A stretch of DNA of 64,000 nt from an uncultured Clostridia bacterium (GCA_934168355.1 CAKPNI010000003.1:1-64000); one strand, 5' to 3'. Shown: positions 1 through 8,501, counted from the first letter of the stretch. Made by a program: numbers and translations. The notes: generated by a model from the sequence alone, not told the origin.

Positions 1-849
1 GGACAATTTGTAACATCAAGACATATTAGAGATAGATTATTTAAAGAACTAGAAAGAAATGTTTCATTAAGAGTAAAAGAAGGTGAGACTCCAGATTCTT
101 TTGAAGTATCAGGAAGAGGAGAATTACACTTATCAGTATTAATCGAAACAATGAGAAGAGAAGGATTTGAACTTTTAGTATCTCGTCCAAAGGTTATTAT
201 AAAAGAAATTGATGGTGTAAAATGTGAACCAATAGAAACATTAGTTGTAAATGTACCAGATGACTCAGTAGGAACTGTTATTGAAAAATTAGGTAGAAGA
301 AAAGCTGAAATGGTAAATATGGAACCAGCTGAAGAAGGACATACAAAAATAGAATTCAATATTCCAGCAAGAGGATTAATTGGATACAGAACAGAATTCT
401 TAACAGATACAAAAGGTGAAGGAACAATGGCAAGTATGTTCAAATGCTATGAACCATTTAAAGGTGAAGTTGTAGCCAGAGTTAGAGGTACAATAGTAGC
501 ATTTGAAACTGGAAAATCTGTAACATATGGTCTATATAATGCACAAGAAAAAGGAGACTTATTTATTGGTGCAGGTGTAGATGTATATGAAGGAATGATA
601 GTTGGTTTAAATTCAAGAGGAGAAGATTTAGCTGTAAATGTATGTAAAGAAAAACACTTAACAAATACACGTTCTTCAGGAGCAGATGATGCACTTCGTT
701 TAGTTCCACCAATTCAAATGAGTTTGGAAAAAGCTATTGAATTTATACAAGATGATGAGTTAGTTGAAGTTACTCCAAAATCAATTAGATTAAGAAAGAA
801 AATTTTGAATAATAAAGAAAGAGAAAGAATGGCAAGAAATAATAAATAA
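1..849 (+). CDS. typA: TypA/BipA ribosome-associated GTPase, 3' part
   Basis: The reading frame is open from the first base, so the gene is cut by the window edge and only the last 282 residues are seen. They hold the EF-G-like domain III (VSGRGELHLSVLIETMRREG) and the TypA-specific C-terminal domain (ARGLIGYRTEFLTDTKGEG). The GTPase domain lies outside the window. The family binds the ribosome and helps 50S assembly and stress or cold adaptation. The protein ends in a basic tail typical of the family. A small gene follows after 17 bases with its own strong ribosome binding site, so the two are probably cotranscribed. Confidence 0.95.
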   Translation, partial: GQFVTSRHIRDRLFKELERNVSLRVKEGETPDSFEVSGRGELHLSVLIETMRREGFELLVSRPKVIIKEIDGVKCEPIETLVVNVPDDSVGTVIEKLGRRKAEMVNMEPAEEGHTKIEFNIPARGLIGYRTEFLTDTKGEGTMASMFKCYEPFKGEVVARVRGTIVAFETGKSVTYGLYNAQEKGDLFIGAGVDVYEGMIVGLNSRGEDLAVNVCKEKHLTNTRSSGADDALRLVPPIQMSLEKAIEFIQDDELVEVTPKSIRLRKKILNNKERERMARNNK

Positions 850-866
850 AAAAGGAGGTTGGTAAA

Positions 867-1142
867 ATGAAAAGTGGTTTTGAAAAAGGATTTGCAACAA
901 GAGCTAGAATTATTTTGCACGAGCAAGAAAAATTAAAAAAAGAAAACAATAAACCTACTCCAGTAATAGGACCTAGAGGAAAATTAATGCATTATATATA
1001 TGACCTAAACTTAGACTTAGAAAATGCTATGAAAGAAATATTAAAAGAATTTCCAGCATTGGATGAAAAACTAATAAAACAATGGTATGTAGAAGAAAAA
1101 AATAAAAGACAAGAAAGAATGAATTTAGATGAAGGAAGATAA
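867..1142 (+). CDS. small charged protein, unknown function
   Basis: A 91-residue protein preceded by AGGAGG at the right distance from its ATG. It is rich in Lys and Glu, has no signal peptide or membrane segment, and is predicted helical in its second half. I do not recognise a family. It lies between typA and trmR, and its last 14 bases overlap the start of trmR, so translation of the two is likely coupled. The base composition matches its neighbours. Confidence 0.7.
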   Translation: MKSGFEKGFATRARIILHEQEKLKKENNKPTPVIGPRGKLMHYIYDLNLDLENAMKEILKEFPALDEKLIKQWYVEEKNKRQERMNLDEGR

Positions 1143-1716
1143 ATTAAGGCAAATAAAACATAAAGCATTAGAAGAACGTATTCCAATAATTATGGATGAC
1201 ACATTGCAAGAAATTGAACAAAGAATGATGCAAAATAAACCATCAAAAATATTGGAGATAGGAACAGCAGTAGGCTATTCAGCAATATGTTTCTCGAAAT
1301 TTTTATCTGAAAAAGGAAAAATAGATACAATTGAGAGAGACCTAGAAAGGGTAGAGGAAGCAAAGAAGAATATAAATGATATGGAACTTAATGACAAAAT
1401 AAATATTTACATTGGAGATGCAGTCGAAATATTACCTACTCTTAATGATAAATATGATATGATATTTATTGATGCAGCAAAAGGAAAATATCCATTCTTC
1501 TTAGCAGAGGCATTAAGAATGCTTGCACCAAATGGAACAATTTTTGCAGATAATATTTTATATAAAGGTTATGTAATGAGTGATTACAATAAACATAAAC
1601 AACGTACAGCAGTAAGAAATTTAAGAGAATATATTGCAGAAACCACAGAAAATCCACTTTTAGATACAGAAATTTTAGAAGTCGGAGATGGACTGGCAAT
1701 AACAAAAATTAGATAA
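1129..1716 (+). CDS. trmR: tRNA 5-hydroxyuridine methyltransferase (YrrM/TrmR-type O-methyltransferase)
   Basis: A 195-residue class I SAM-dependent methyltransferase of the O-methyltransferase 3 family. Motif I (ILEIGTAVGYSA) is at residues 41-52, the acidic ribose-binding residue E69 follows, and the metal/catalytic segment FIDAAKGKY is at 113-121 with DN at 141-142. In Bacillus subtilis TrmR (YrrM) methylates 5-hydroxyuridine at tRNA position 34, and its gene lies next to the U32 hydroxylase genes. Here the U32 gene trhP follows about 2 kb downstream, which supports the tRNA role over a generic catechol-type methyltransferase. The start overlaps the upstream gene by 14 bases with a weak binding site, so coupled translation is inferred. 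A hairpin terminator follows the stop. Confidence 0.8.
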   Translation: MKEDKLRQIKHKALEERIPIIMDDTLQEIEQRMMQNKPSKILEIGTAVGYSAICFSKFLSEKGKIDTIERDLERVEEAKKNINDMELNDKINIYIGDAVEILPTLNDKYDMIFIDAAKGKYPFFLAEALRMLAPNGTIFADNILYKGYVMSDYNKHKQRTAVRNLREYIAETTENPLLDTEILEVGDGLAITKIR

Positions 1717-1721
1717 GATAA

Positions 1722-1767
1722 GAAAAATAGTGTATGATAATTATCAAATATCATACACTATTTTTTG
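1722..1767 (+). terminator. rho-independent terminator after trmR
   Basis: A 17-bp perfect inverted repeat (1723-1739 with 1749-1765) has a 9-base loop and runs into T residues. It closes the typA-trmR unit. Confidence 0.85.
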
Positions 1768-1768
1768 T

Positions 1769-1802
1769 TCTCCCAAATAGAAAACCGTCCCCAATTGGGG
1801 AA
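1769..1802. repeat. degenerate copy of the GGGACGGTTC palindromic repeat
   Basis: Holds ACCGTCCCCAATTGGGG, matching one arm of the dispersed palindrome seen complete at 61022-61075. The other arm is missing. It lies between the trmR terminator and the convergent gene's stop. Confidence 0.5.
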
Positions 1803-1805
1803 AAG

Positions 1806-3650
1806 CTATCTACCCATAGGGTGAAAATCTATATTAAGAGGTTCATAATTTGAATCAGTTTCTTTTGCAATTAAATTATCTACAGGTAAGTCATATTTTG
1901 GTGTTAGGGTAGAAGAATAAGGCCTAACACGTGAATTTGCTAGAATTTTATCATGTTTTTCAAGAGTGGCAATTTTTATATATTTTTCTCTTACCATATT
2001 TGCAAGTGTAGAAAAACCTATGCGTGATTTAAGTAAATTTTCAAGAGAATATAAAGGGCTTTGTGGCACAGCAATTGATTGATTATGTTCTACAATATGA
2101 GCAGGATAAATAGTAACAAAAGATGCCCCTTTATTTTCAATAATACTTGTTATATAATCAAAAATAGGCATTTGGTAAACTGAGTCTCCATTTTTGATTA
2201 TTATAAAATCTTTCACTTTTAATTTCGATGTAGCATAATTAACCAATTCCTTAAGATATTGCAAAGCTTCTTTATCATCTTTGTGAATATGATAACCACT
2301 AACATCATTTAAACTTACAGTACTTAAAAACTCACAATAAAAATCTAATTGTTCTTTTGCTTGCTTAGAATTAGGAAAAGGAAATGCACGTAATTCAAAT
2401 AATGGCTTTACATCAAAAGATTTTTTATACATAATATTATGAGATGCAGGTCCTTCCTTAGATAGGTTATAGCGAAATTCAGAGCAACCTAAAACCTCAC
2501 ATGTAACAATACCGTTCAATTCTACAGTATAGTATGAAGAATAAAAACCAGATGATTTAGCACGTTCTTTGTGAGATTTTATTTCAACATTCATATTTGG
2601 AAGTTCTGATAACTCATTAAAAATATTAGGTAACTCCAATGTTAAAATATAATTTAGCAATCTATCATTTTTTAGTTGAACAAGATTATTTTTTAAATTA
2701 ATTAATTCCTGTGTATATTCATTTTTTTCGTCAACAGAAAGAATGGATGTATATAAATGGCTATGCTTTATAGATGCCTTTTGTTTTAAAGCAATATCTA
2801 ATTGCTCGTCAAATGGGATATAATCTCTAAAATAATTTTTATGAGCAAGGTCAATCAAAAGCTTAATAGCCTTATCTCTAGAATTAGGCTTTTGATTCAT
2901 TACTTGTTTTACAAGTTGCAAGTAGGGAACATCTAATTCGCTTACACAATATTTATGTTCTTTTCCATCTGTTGATTCTGTACATGGAATACTATTATTA
3001 GCAAGTAAAGTTAATAAAGATATTTTAGCATTATAATATTTTTCCAAAGTATCAATATTTTCCAAGTTAAGTGGCTTTAATTTTTGAGGGACATATTTAC
3101 TTGGTTTACCATCTATAAAAGTATTGGAGATATCCGTTTTCTTAAAATGTTTGAAAATATTCGAAAAGAGTGTATCTTTGTGAATTCTTTCATTACTTCT
3201 AAGATATTCCTCGGTTGTAAGAACAGCATTGTATAATTTTTTTACATAAGGGTCATCAGATTCTTCACAATATTTACTGCAATTATTTTTAGAATGAAAA
3301 ATAATTGTTGTCCCTAAATAGTCTTTACAAACATCTTTAACTATTTGAGATGATAAATTATCAATATCTTCATAATTGTAATCAGTTGGAAGATTATTTC
3401 TAATTTTTTTTAATATTTCTTTTTCTATATTATCTATAACACTTGAATTTGCTTTTAATCTACTTGGATTAGCAACACTTGTATCAATCGAATCTCTAAA
3501 ACGCATGAATACCAATCCAGAAAAACTATAAAATAGTGATTTTTTTTGAGAAGCAAGTGAATATGTATTTATACAATCTAGTAAGGTTTCATGTATTTTA
3601 GTTTGCAAATAATTAAGTTTTTTTAGTTCATCATTATCTGTATTATACAT
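1806..3650 (-). CDS. large protein with RelA/SpoT-like sequence pattern
   Basis: A 614-residue soluble protein with a strong AAAGGAGG binding site. I cannot assign it firmly. Two separated stretches resemble an RSH (ppGpp) synthetase domain: PSRLKANSSVIDNIEKE at 62-78, then KDYLGTTIIF at 109-118 (compare the R-x-K and D-x-x-G/A-x-R-I motifs), and GFYSSYYTVELNG at 368-380 followed by CEVLGCSEFRYNLSKEG at 384-400 and H404 (compare GYQSLHT and EVQIRT...AE.G.A.H). About 250 residues separate the halves, far more than in classical synthetases, and there is no HD hydrolase motif. It could be a diverged nucleotide pyrophosphokinase or only share the fold. It lies opposite to, and between, trmR and trhP, which are usually adjacent, so it looks inserted. 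Confidence 0.45.
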   Translation of the reverse strand: MYNTDNDELKKLNYLQTKIHETLLDCINTYSLASQKKSLFYSFSGLVFMRFRDSIDTSVANPSRLKANSSVIDNIEKEILKKIRNNLPTDYNYEDIDNLSSQIVKDVCKDYLGTTIIFHSKNNCSKYCEESDDPYVKKLYNAVLTTEEYLRSNERIHKDTLFSNIFKHFKKTDISNTFIDGKPSKYVPQKLKPLNLENIDTLEKYYNAKISLLTLLANNSIPCTESTDGKEHKYCVSELDVPYLQLVKQVMNQKPNSRDKAIKLLIDLAHKNYFRDYIPFDEQLDIALKQKASIKHSHLYTSILSVDEKNEYTQELINLKNNLVQLKNDRLLNYILTLELPNIFNELSELPNMNVEIKSHKERAKSSGFYSSYYTVELNGIVTCEVLGCSEFRYNLSKEGPASHNIMYKKSFDVKPLFELRAFPFPNSKQAKEQLDFYCEFLSTVSLNDVSGYHIHKDDKEALQYLKELVNYATSKLKVKDFIIIKNGDSVYQMPIFDYITSIIENKGASFVTIYPAHIVEHNQSIAVPQSPLYSLENLLKSRIGFSTLANMVREKYIKIATLEKHDKILANSRVRPYSSTLTPKYDLPVDNLIAKETDSNYEPLNIDFHPMGR

Positions 3651-3733
3651 ATAAATCCTCCTTTATAAAATAATGTAAAATTTTTCCAATTCCACTTATT
3701 ATACAACAAAATTTTAAAAAAGTCCATAGTTGC

Positions 3734-3762
3734 TTGAAATTTTCCTATTTTGATAGTATACT
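3734..3762 (+). promoter_or_regulatory. sigma-A-type promoter for trhP
   Basis: TTGAAA at 3734-3739, a 17-base spacer, and TATACT at 3757-3762, 34 bases before the trhP start. Seen by eye only. Confidence 0.6.
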
Positions 3763-3795
3763 ATAATATGATTTAGAAAAGGAAGGAAAATAAAT

Positions 3796-5025
3796 ATGAA
3801 AAAAGTAGAATTATTAGCACCAGCAGGTTCATTTGAAAAAGCAAAAATTGCATTCTTATATGGAGCAGATGCAGTATATTGCGGAACAGCAAGTTTATCA
3901 CTAAGGTCAAGAGCGGCAATAGATGATGATGATTTAATGAAAACAATTGAATATGCACATAAATTAGGAAAAAAAGTATATGTAGCAATGAATATATATG
4001 CATTTGATACAGATTATGATGAGATAAAATCAGTGTGTAAAAAATTAGAAGAAGTAAAACCAGATGGAATAATAGCAGCCGACCCAGGAGTTATATCAAC
4101 AATTTTAAAATATGCGCCAAGTGTTCCTGTAAATGTGAGTACACAAAGCAATTTGGTAAGTTTGGAAGCATGTAAATTTTGGTATAATCAAGGTTGTAAA
4201 AGAATGATTATGGCAAGAGAAATGGACAAAAATCAATTAAAATATATAATGGAAAATAAACCAGAGGGAATGGAAATAGAGATATTTGTTCATGGTGCAA
4301 TATGTTTTTCATATTCTGGAAGATGTTTTTTAAGTGACTTTTTGTGCGGAAGAAGCGCAAACTATGGTAGTTGTGCACAAAGTTGCAGGTGGTCATATAA
4401 TGTTTACTTAGAAGAGAAAAATAATCCGGGAAACTTAATGCCTGTAGAAATGGATGAACATGGAACAAGTATTCTTTCATCAAAAGATTTGTGTTTGATA
4501 CATGAACTTCCAGAAATAATAGAAATGGGTGTAGATAGCCTAAAAATAGAGGGAAGATTGAAAACCGAATATTATATTGCAAGTATAGTAAGTATATATA
4601 GAGCTGCAATTGATGATTACATGGAAAATCCTGAAAAGTATGATGCAGAAAAATATATGAAAGAAATTGAGAAAATAAAAACAAGAGGATTAACAACATT
4701 TTATTTTAATAGTAGGGAAAATAAAGATATCCAAGAATATGAGGGCAAACAGTATAATGCAAATTATGAGTTTGGTGGAAAGGTTGCAAAAAATTTACAA
4801 GATAAAACAATTGTAGAAATAAGAAATAAATTATCTGTTGGAGACGAACTAGAAATATTAGTTCCGGGTAAATTAGAGCCTGTAAAATTTACAATAGAAA
4901 AATTGTGGGATATTGAAACAGATGAAGAAATACAAACTGTAAACCCTGGAAAACAAGGTCAACAAGTGAAAATGAAATTACCAATAAAAGTAGAAGAGAA
5001 TTGGATTATAAGGAGAAAAAAATGA
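3796..5025 (+). CDS. trhP: U32 family tRNA uridine-34 hydroxylase (TrhP-like)
   Basis: A 409-residue U32 'peptidase' family protein. It begins ELLAPAGSFEKAKIAFLYGA, typical of the family, and has the Cys-rich signature with C170, C177, C184, C193 and C197, then SLKIEGRLKTEYYIA. TrhP proteins form 5-hydroxyuridine at tRNA wobble position 34 using prephenate, and TrmR then methylates it to 5-methoxyuridine. The upstream trmR gene makes this role likelier than proteolysis. B. subtilis has two such genes (yrrN, yrrO); only one is here. The stop overlaps the next start as ATGA. Confidence 0.85.
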   Translation: MKKVELLAPAGSFEKAKIAFLYGADAVYCGTASLSLRSRAAIDDDDLMKTIEYAHKLGKKVYVAMNIYAFDTDYDEIKSVCKKLEEVKPDGIIAADPGVISTILKYAPSVPVNVSTQSNLVSLEACKFWYNQGCKRMIMAREMDKNQLKYIMENKPEGMEIEIFVHGAICFSYSGRCFLSDFLCGRSANYGSCAQSCRWSYNVYLEEKNNPGNLMPVEMDEHGTSILSSKDLCLIHELPEIIEMGVDSLKIEGRLKTEYYIASIVSIYRAAIDDYMENPEKYDAEKYMKEIEKIKTRGLTTFYFNSRENKDIQEYEGKQYNANYEFGGKVAKNLQDKTIVEIRNKLSVGDELEILVPGKLEPVKFTIEKLWDIETDEEIQTVNPGKQGQQVKMKLPIKVEENWIIRRKK

Positions 5026-5591
5026 TTTTATATAACGAAAAGCTAAAGCCAATATTAGAAGACTTAGAAAGTCCTGAAATAGAATTAGCAGGTGGAAGTA
5101 CTGTTGGTATGATACTTTCAATTACAAATTCATTAATAATTTATATTTGTAATTTAACAATAGGAAAAAAGAAATATGAAGATGTTCAAGATGAGGTTAT
5201 TCGAATAAAAAATGAGGCAACTAAAATAAAGGAGATAGCACTTAAAGTTATAGATGAAGATAGAGATGTTTTGGACAAAATATTAAAGGCATACAAGATA
5301 AGAAAAACTAACCCAGATGAGTTTGAAAAAGCAAGTAAAGCAGGAGTACTTTTTTGCAAAGATGTTATGGATAAAGCAATTCAAACAGTAGAGCTTTCAG
5401 AAAGAATAGCAAAAGTAGGAAATAAAATGCTTTCAAGTGATTTTGAAATAAGTAAAAAGTATGCTATTTCATCAGTAGAGGCAAGTATTGTAAATATAGA
5501 AATAAATTTAAAATTTGTAAATGATGAAAATTTTATTAACAAAATAAAATTGGAATATAAAGAAAAATTGAATTTATTATTTTCGGCATAA
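5022..5591 (+). CDS. cyclodeaminase/cyclohydrolase family protein (FTCD-C/FchA-like)
   Basis: A 189-residue, mostly helical protein. The ATG at 5022 is chosen because AGGAG at 5011-5015 sits six bases before it; an in-frame TTG 21 bases upstream lacks a site. The N-terminus IELAGGSTVGM matches the (P)GGGS-type folate-binding loop of formiminotetrahydrofolate cyclodeaminase and methenyltetrahydrofolate cyclohydrolase FchA. The family converts 5,10-methenyl-THF (or formimino-THF) in one-carbon metabolism. It is translationally coupled to trhP. folD lies 2 kb downstream and lacks the usual catalytic lysine, so this protein might supply cyclohydrolase activity (inference). Confidence 0.7.
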   Translation: MILYNEKLKPILEDLESPEIELAGGSTVGMILSITNSLIIYICNLTIGKKKYEDVQDEVIRIKNEATKIKEIALKVIDEDRDVLDKILKAYKIRKTNPDEFEKASKAGVLFCKDVMDKAIQTVELSERIAKVGNKMLSSDFEISKKYAISSVEASIVNIEINLKFVNDENFINKIKLEYKEKLNLLFSA

Positions 5592-5622
5592 ATTAAAATA
5601 ATTGGAAAATTTTAAAACTATA

Positions 5623-5651
5623 TTGACATTAAAAATCTTCTATGATAATGT
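5623..5651 (+). promoter_or_regulatory. possible promoter of the pilin-like gene
   Basis: TTGACA at 5623-5628 is followed by TAATGT at 5646-5651 (17-base spacer) or GATAAT at 5644-5649 (15-base spacer). It lies about 40 bases before the start codon. The -10 is not clear-cut. Confidence 0.4.
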
Positions 5652-5689
5652 ATGTAATATAAAATCAAAAGAATGGGAGAGAGAAAAAC

Positions 5690-7307
5690 ATGGGACAAAC
5701 AAAAGGAAACAAAGGAATTACACTAATAGCATTAGTAGTAACAATCATAGTTTTGCTAATATTGGCAGGTGTAAGTATAAATATGCTTACTGGAGAAAAC
5801 CGGAATAATAAAAAAGGCTGCTAAGGCAAAGGATGAAACAAATTCATCACAAGATTTTGAGTACCTGCAATTAAAGGCAACAGAAGCCTTAACAGATTAC
5901 TATCAAGGAAATGACACAATAGGAGAAGATGAATACATTTTAAATAAATGGGATGCAGATTCAAATAACAAAATAACAGTAAATAAAACAGACAAAACAT
6001 TTACATATAATGGAAAAACATATGCAATAGCAGACATAATAGGAAATCAGAGTGAAAAAACAAAAGTAGAACAAAATAACATGACACAAATAACATCGTC
6101 AAATGCAACAGAGGAAGCAGATAAAAAATTATTATCAAGTGGAAAAGTAAGATTGATAATAGAAGAAAATAATACAAGCATGAGAGCAGCGGTGCCAAAT
6201 GGATTTTATTATGTAACAGGAACACCGTCAACAGGACTAGTAATATCAGACCAATATGGAGATGATAATAATAATACAAAAGGTGGAAACCAATTTGTAT
6301 GGGTACCTTGTAGTGGAGATAAAGGTGTAACATATGAAAAAGAAAATGGACTTGCTACAACTTGGAAGAACAAATATAGAGAAAAATCATGGTGGTACAA
6401 TTCATATCAAACAGGAAAAAAAGATGAAAAAGGAAATGACATATATGCAAATGTAGCAGATGGAGCATGGTCAGACAACGGAGGAGATTCAAACAGTGTA
6501 AAAACATATGGAGGTTTTTATATAGCAAGGTATGAGGCAGGAGTTCCAGAAACAGCTAGTTTTTATGCAAATAAAGATGGAGCTAATTATGTAACATGGA
6601 ATAAAAATGTGGAAACAGGTGCACCTGTAAGTAAAAAGAATAATCAAAGTTGGAATTTTATATCACAAGAAAATGCGGTAAAAGTATCAGCAAATATGTA
6701 TTCAGGAAGTCAAGTTGTAACAAGTAGTTTGGTAGATAGTTATGCATGGGATACAGTAGTTGAATGGATGACAAAAAATGAAGCATATAAAAGTTTAGGA
6801 AATGATAGTACAATAAAAGGAAATTATTACAATAATAATCAAGATGGAACAAGAATAAATTTATCAAATGCATTATATGCATGGCACAGATATGGAGCAC
6901 GTAAAAATACAAATATAAATGATTATTTGAGTTATGCAACAAAATATCATAAAGGACCAATCAAATCTGGGGCAATAAGCATAGATGCTACAAGTGGAAA
7001 AAATTATGAATTTGCAAATAATGATTATGATACAACAAATTATAATTACACTGCAATATTAGAATTAGCAACAGGTTCAGCAGAAGAAACAAACATTAAC
7101 AATATTTACGATATGGCAGGAAATATGTGGGAATGGACGACTGAAACAGGAAAACCAGATGGAGGCAATACCGTACGTGCCGTGCTTCGTGGGGGTTGTT
7201 TCTTTAACTACGGTTATAGCCACCCAGTGTCTTACCGCTACGGCGGCGATCGTTCCGTGGACTGTGACGTTGACATCGGGTTCCGTGTCGTGCTTTACAT
7301 CCAATAG
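5690..7307 (+). CDS. pilin-like secreted protein with FGE/C-type-lectin domain, likely retroelement target; needs +1 shift
   Basis: With one +1 shift at 5801 this is a 538-residue protein. The ATG at 5690 follows GAGAGA. Residues 9-27 are the prepilin-like segment GITLIALVVTIIVLLILAG, followed by SINMLTGEN. In frame 0 the next codons are CGG AAT AAT and a stop at 5822. Dropping the C gives NGIIKKAAKAKDE, the normal continuation seen in the paralogue at 52331 (QNGIL). The rest is open to 7307. The C-terminal third is a formylglycine-generating-enzyme/sulfatase-modifying-like fold (GGFYIARYEAG, NIYDMAGNMWEW, RGGCFFN, IGFRVV), the fold used by many diversity-generating retroelement targets. The last 140 bases are far richer in GC than the rest. 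It is probably a surface adhesin displayed on a pilus-like stalk. Confidence 0.8.
5801..5804 (+). other. CGG +1 recoding site 1 (pilin-like gene)
   Basis: Codon 38 of frame 0 is CGG, preceded by AAC and followed by A. Skipping the C reads GGA (Gly), giving the family motif N-G-I. Frame 0 stops 7 codons later. Confidence 0.7.
7165..7306 (+). other. putative DGR variable region (VR)
   Basis: This segment encodes the last part of the lectin-fold domain and uses codons unlike the rest of the gene (CGT, GCC, GTG, TAC, GGC, ATC). Adenine is scarce and GC is high. Codons at likely binding-surface positions almost all end in C or T (TGT TTC TTT AAC TAC GGT TAT AGC CAC, then TAC GGC GGC GAT, then GAC TGT GAC GTT GAC). 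That is expected if AAY codons of a template repeat were mutated at adenines. It ends with IGFRVVLYIQ and the stop, the usual place for a VR and its homing signal. No template repeat or reverse transcriptase is visible in the window, so it would be diversified in trans. Confidence 0.7.
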
Positions 7308-7312
7308 TTACA

Positions 7313-7336
7313 CTGTATCCTGAAAGACTGGAACAG
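7313..7336 (+). other. small hairpin just after the variable region
   Basis: CTGT-A-TCC (7313-7320) pairs with GGA-ACAG (7330-7336) around a 9-base loop, six bases after the stop. Hairpins just downstream of VRs promote retrohoming in known DGRs; that role here is inferred. Confidence 0.35.
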
Positions 7337-7361
7337 AGCACTTTGAGTAAGATAGTGTATT

Positions 7362-7412
7362 ATATAGTGTGTAAATTTTAGAAAAAATAAAATTTATGCA
7401 CTATATTTTTTG
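7362..7412 (+). terminator. terminator after the pilin-like gene
   Basis: A 19-base stem (7362-7380 with 7388-7406, one mismatch) with a 7-base loop, followed by a T run. Confidence 0.8.
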
Positions 7413-7542
7413 GATAGTGTATTAGATATTTAAAATATGCAAATTCGTATAATTTTACAAATAAATATTTTATAAGTGAAAAAAGCGAATTGGGGTAAAA
7501 GGCTTTTTGGAGAAAGAAAAAGTTGTTGTGGAGGATATTTTT

Positions 7543-7570
7543 TCGTGAAAGGACCGTTTCTTTTCACAAA
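7543..7570. repeat. short copy of the dispersed palindrome (GGACCGTTTC type)
   Basis: GTGAAAGGACCGTTTC followed by TTTTCAC forms a small hairpin. It matches one arm of the elements at 45847 and 49897. It lies 34 bases before folD. Confidence 0.55.
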
Positions 7571-7603
7571 AAAATCATTTCTTATTAAAGAGAGGAGCAA
7601 TGA

Positions 7604-8425
7604 ATGAAGTTATTATTAGATGGAAAAAAAGTAGCAGAAAACATAAAAAAAGATTTTGAAAACAGAATAGAAAATTTAAAGAAAAAGCCAAGAGTGGCAG
7701 TACTGGGAATTAGCGGAGATGAAGCAAGTCTTACATATGTAAAAAGAATAGAGAAAAACTGCGAAAAATATGGAATAGGGTTTACATTAAAGATGGCAAA
7801 AAATGAGGAAGAATTTAGAAAAAATTTTAATGAAGTGAAACAAGATGACAAATTTACCGGAATAATGTTTCAGCAACCATTACCAAACCATTTATCAGAT
7901 TTAATAAATGAAATTCCAGCCGAAAAAGATATAGAGGGAGTAAGCATTTTTAATATGGGAAAACTTTTTATAGGAGAGAAAAATGTGAATATTCCTTGTA
8001 CAAGTAAGGCTGTAATTGAAATTTTAGATTATTACAATATAGATTTATGTGGAAAAAATGTAACTATTGTAGGAAGAAGCAATATTGTTGGAAAACCATT
8101 AATTCCACAATTACTAAGTAAAAATGCAACAGTTACAATTTGCCATTCAAAGACCCAAAATATAGAGGAAATTTTAAAAAAATCAGATGTAATAATAATG
8201 GCAATAGGAAAGGCGAAATTTTTGAAAAAAAACATGGTAAAAGAAAATGCCATTATAGTTGATGTGGGAATAAATTTTGAAAATGGCAAAATGGTTGGAG
8301 ATGTAGATTTTGAGGATGTAAAAGACATAGCATATGCTATAACACCTGTTCCCGGTGGAGTTGGAGTTGTTACCAATAGTTTATTAATTGACAATATAAT
8401 AGGAGGTTTAGAAAGAAAAAATTAA
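7604..8425 (+). CDS. folD: methylene-THF dehydrogenase/cyclohydrolase FolD, variant active site
   Basis: A 273-residue FolD, close to the usual length. AGAGGAG precedes the ATG. The Rossmann part shows VTIVGRSNIVGKPLIP and the C-terminus TPVPGGVGVVTNSLL, both diagnostic. It interconverts 5,10-methylene-, 5,10-methenyl- and 10-formyl-THF with NAD(P). In the N-terminal active site the usual Y-x-x-x-K motif reads Y45-V-K-R-I49-E-K51, so the lysine needed for cyclohydrolase activity in E. coli FolD (K54) is isoleucine here, with lysines two before and two after. It may be dehydrogenase-dominant or use a shifted lysine. The cyclodeaminase-family gene at 5022 may complement it. Confidence 0.93.
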   Translation: MKLLLDGKKVAENIKKDFENRIENLKKKPRVAVLGISGDEASLTYVKRIEKNCEKYGIGFTLKMAKNEEEFRKNFNEVKQDDKFTGIMFQQPLPNHLSDLINEIPAEKDIEGVSIFNMGKLFIGEKNVNIPCTSKAVIEILDYYNIDLCGKNVTIVGRSNIVGKPLIPQLLSKNATVTICHSKTQNIEEILKKSDVIIMAIGKAKFLKKNMVKENAIIVDVGINFENGKMVGDVDFEDVKDIAYAITPVPGGVGVVTNSLLIDNIIGGLERKN

Positions 8426-8501
8426 AAAAATTTTTGGAAATAAAAGGCAAAAATGGCTGTAATTCACATAATATCAACGCAAAAAACGATTTTAGAAAAT
8501 T

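Noticed and set aside
5602..5808. A 68-residue frame upstream of the pilin-like gene
   Set aside because: Out of frame with the prepilin signal, covers the promoter region and has no binding site; it is a shadow.
5690..7307. Treating the pilin-like gene as a simple pseudogene
   Set aside because: The break is the same CGG +1 event as in nth and gerW, and the rest of the frame is intact with no other damage.
7140..7310. Recent horizontal transfer as the cause of the GC-rich gene end
   Set aside because: Only the last 140 bases of one domain differ, with pyrimidine-ending variable codons; a retroelement variable region explains this better.
7308..7603. A ZTP-type riboswitch before folD
   Set aside because: The conserved core of that motif is not visible; the region holds a hairpin, a terminator and a repeat copy.
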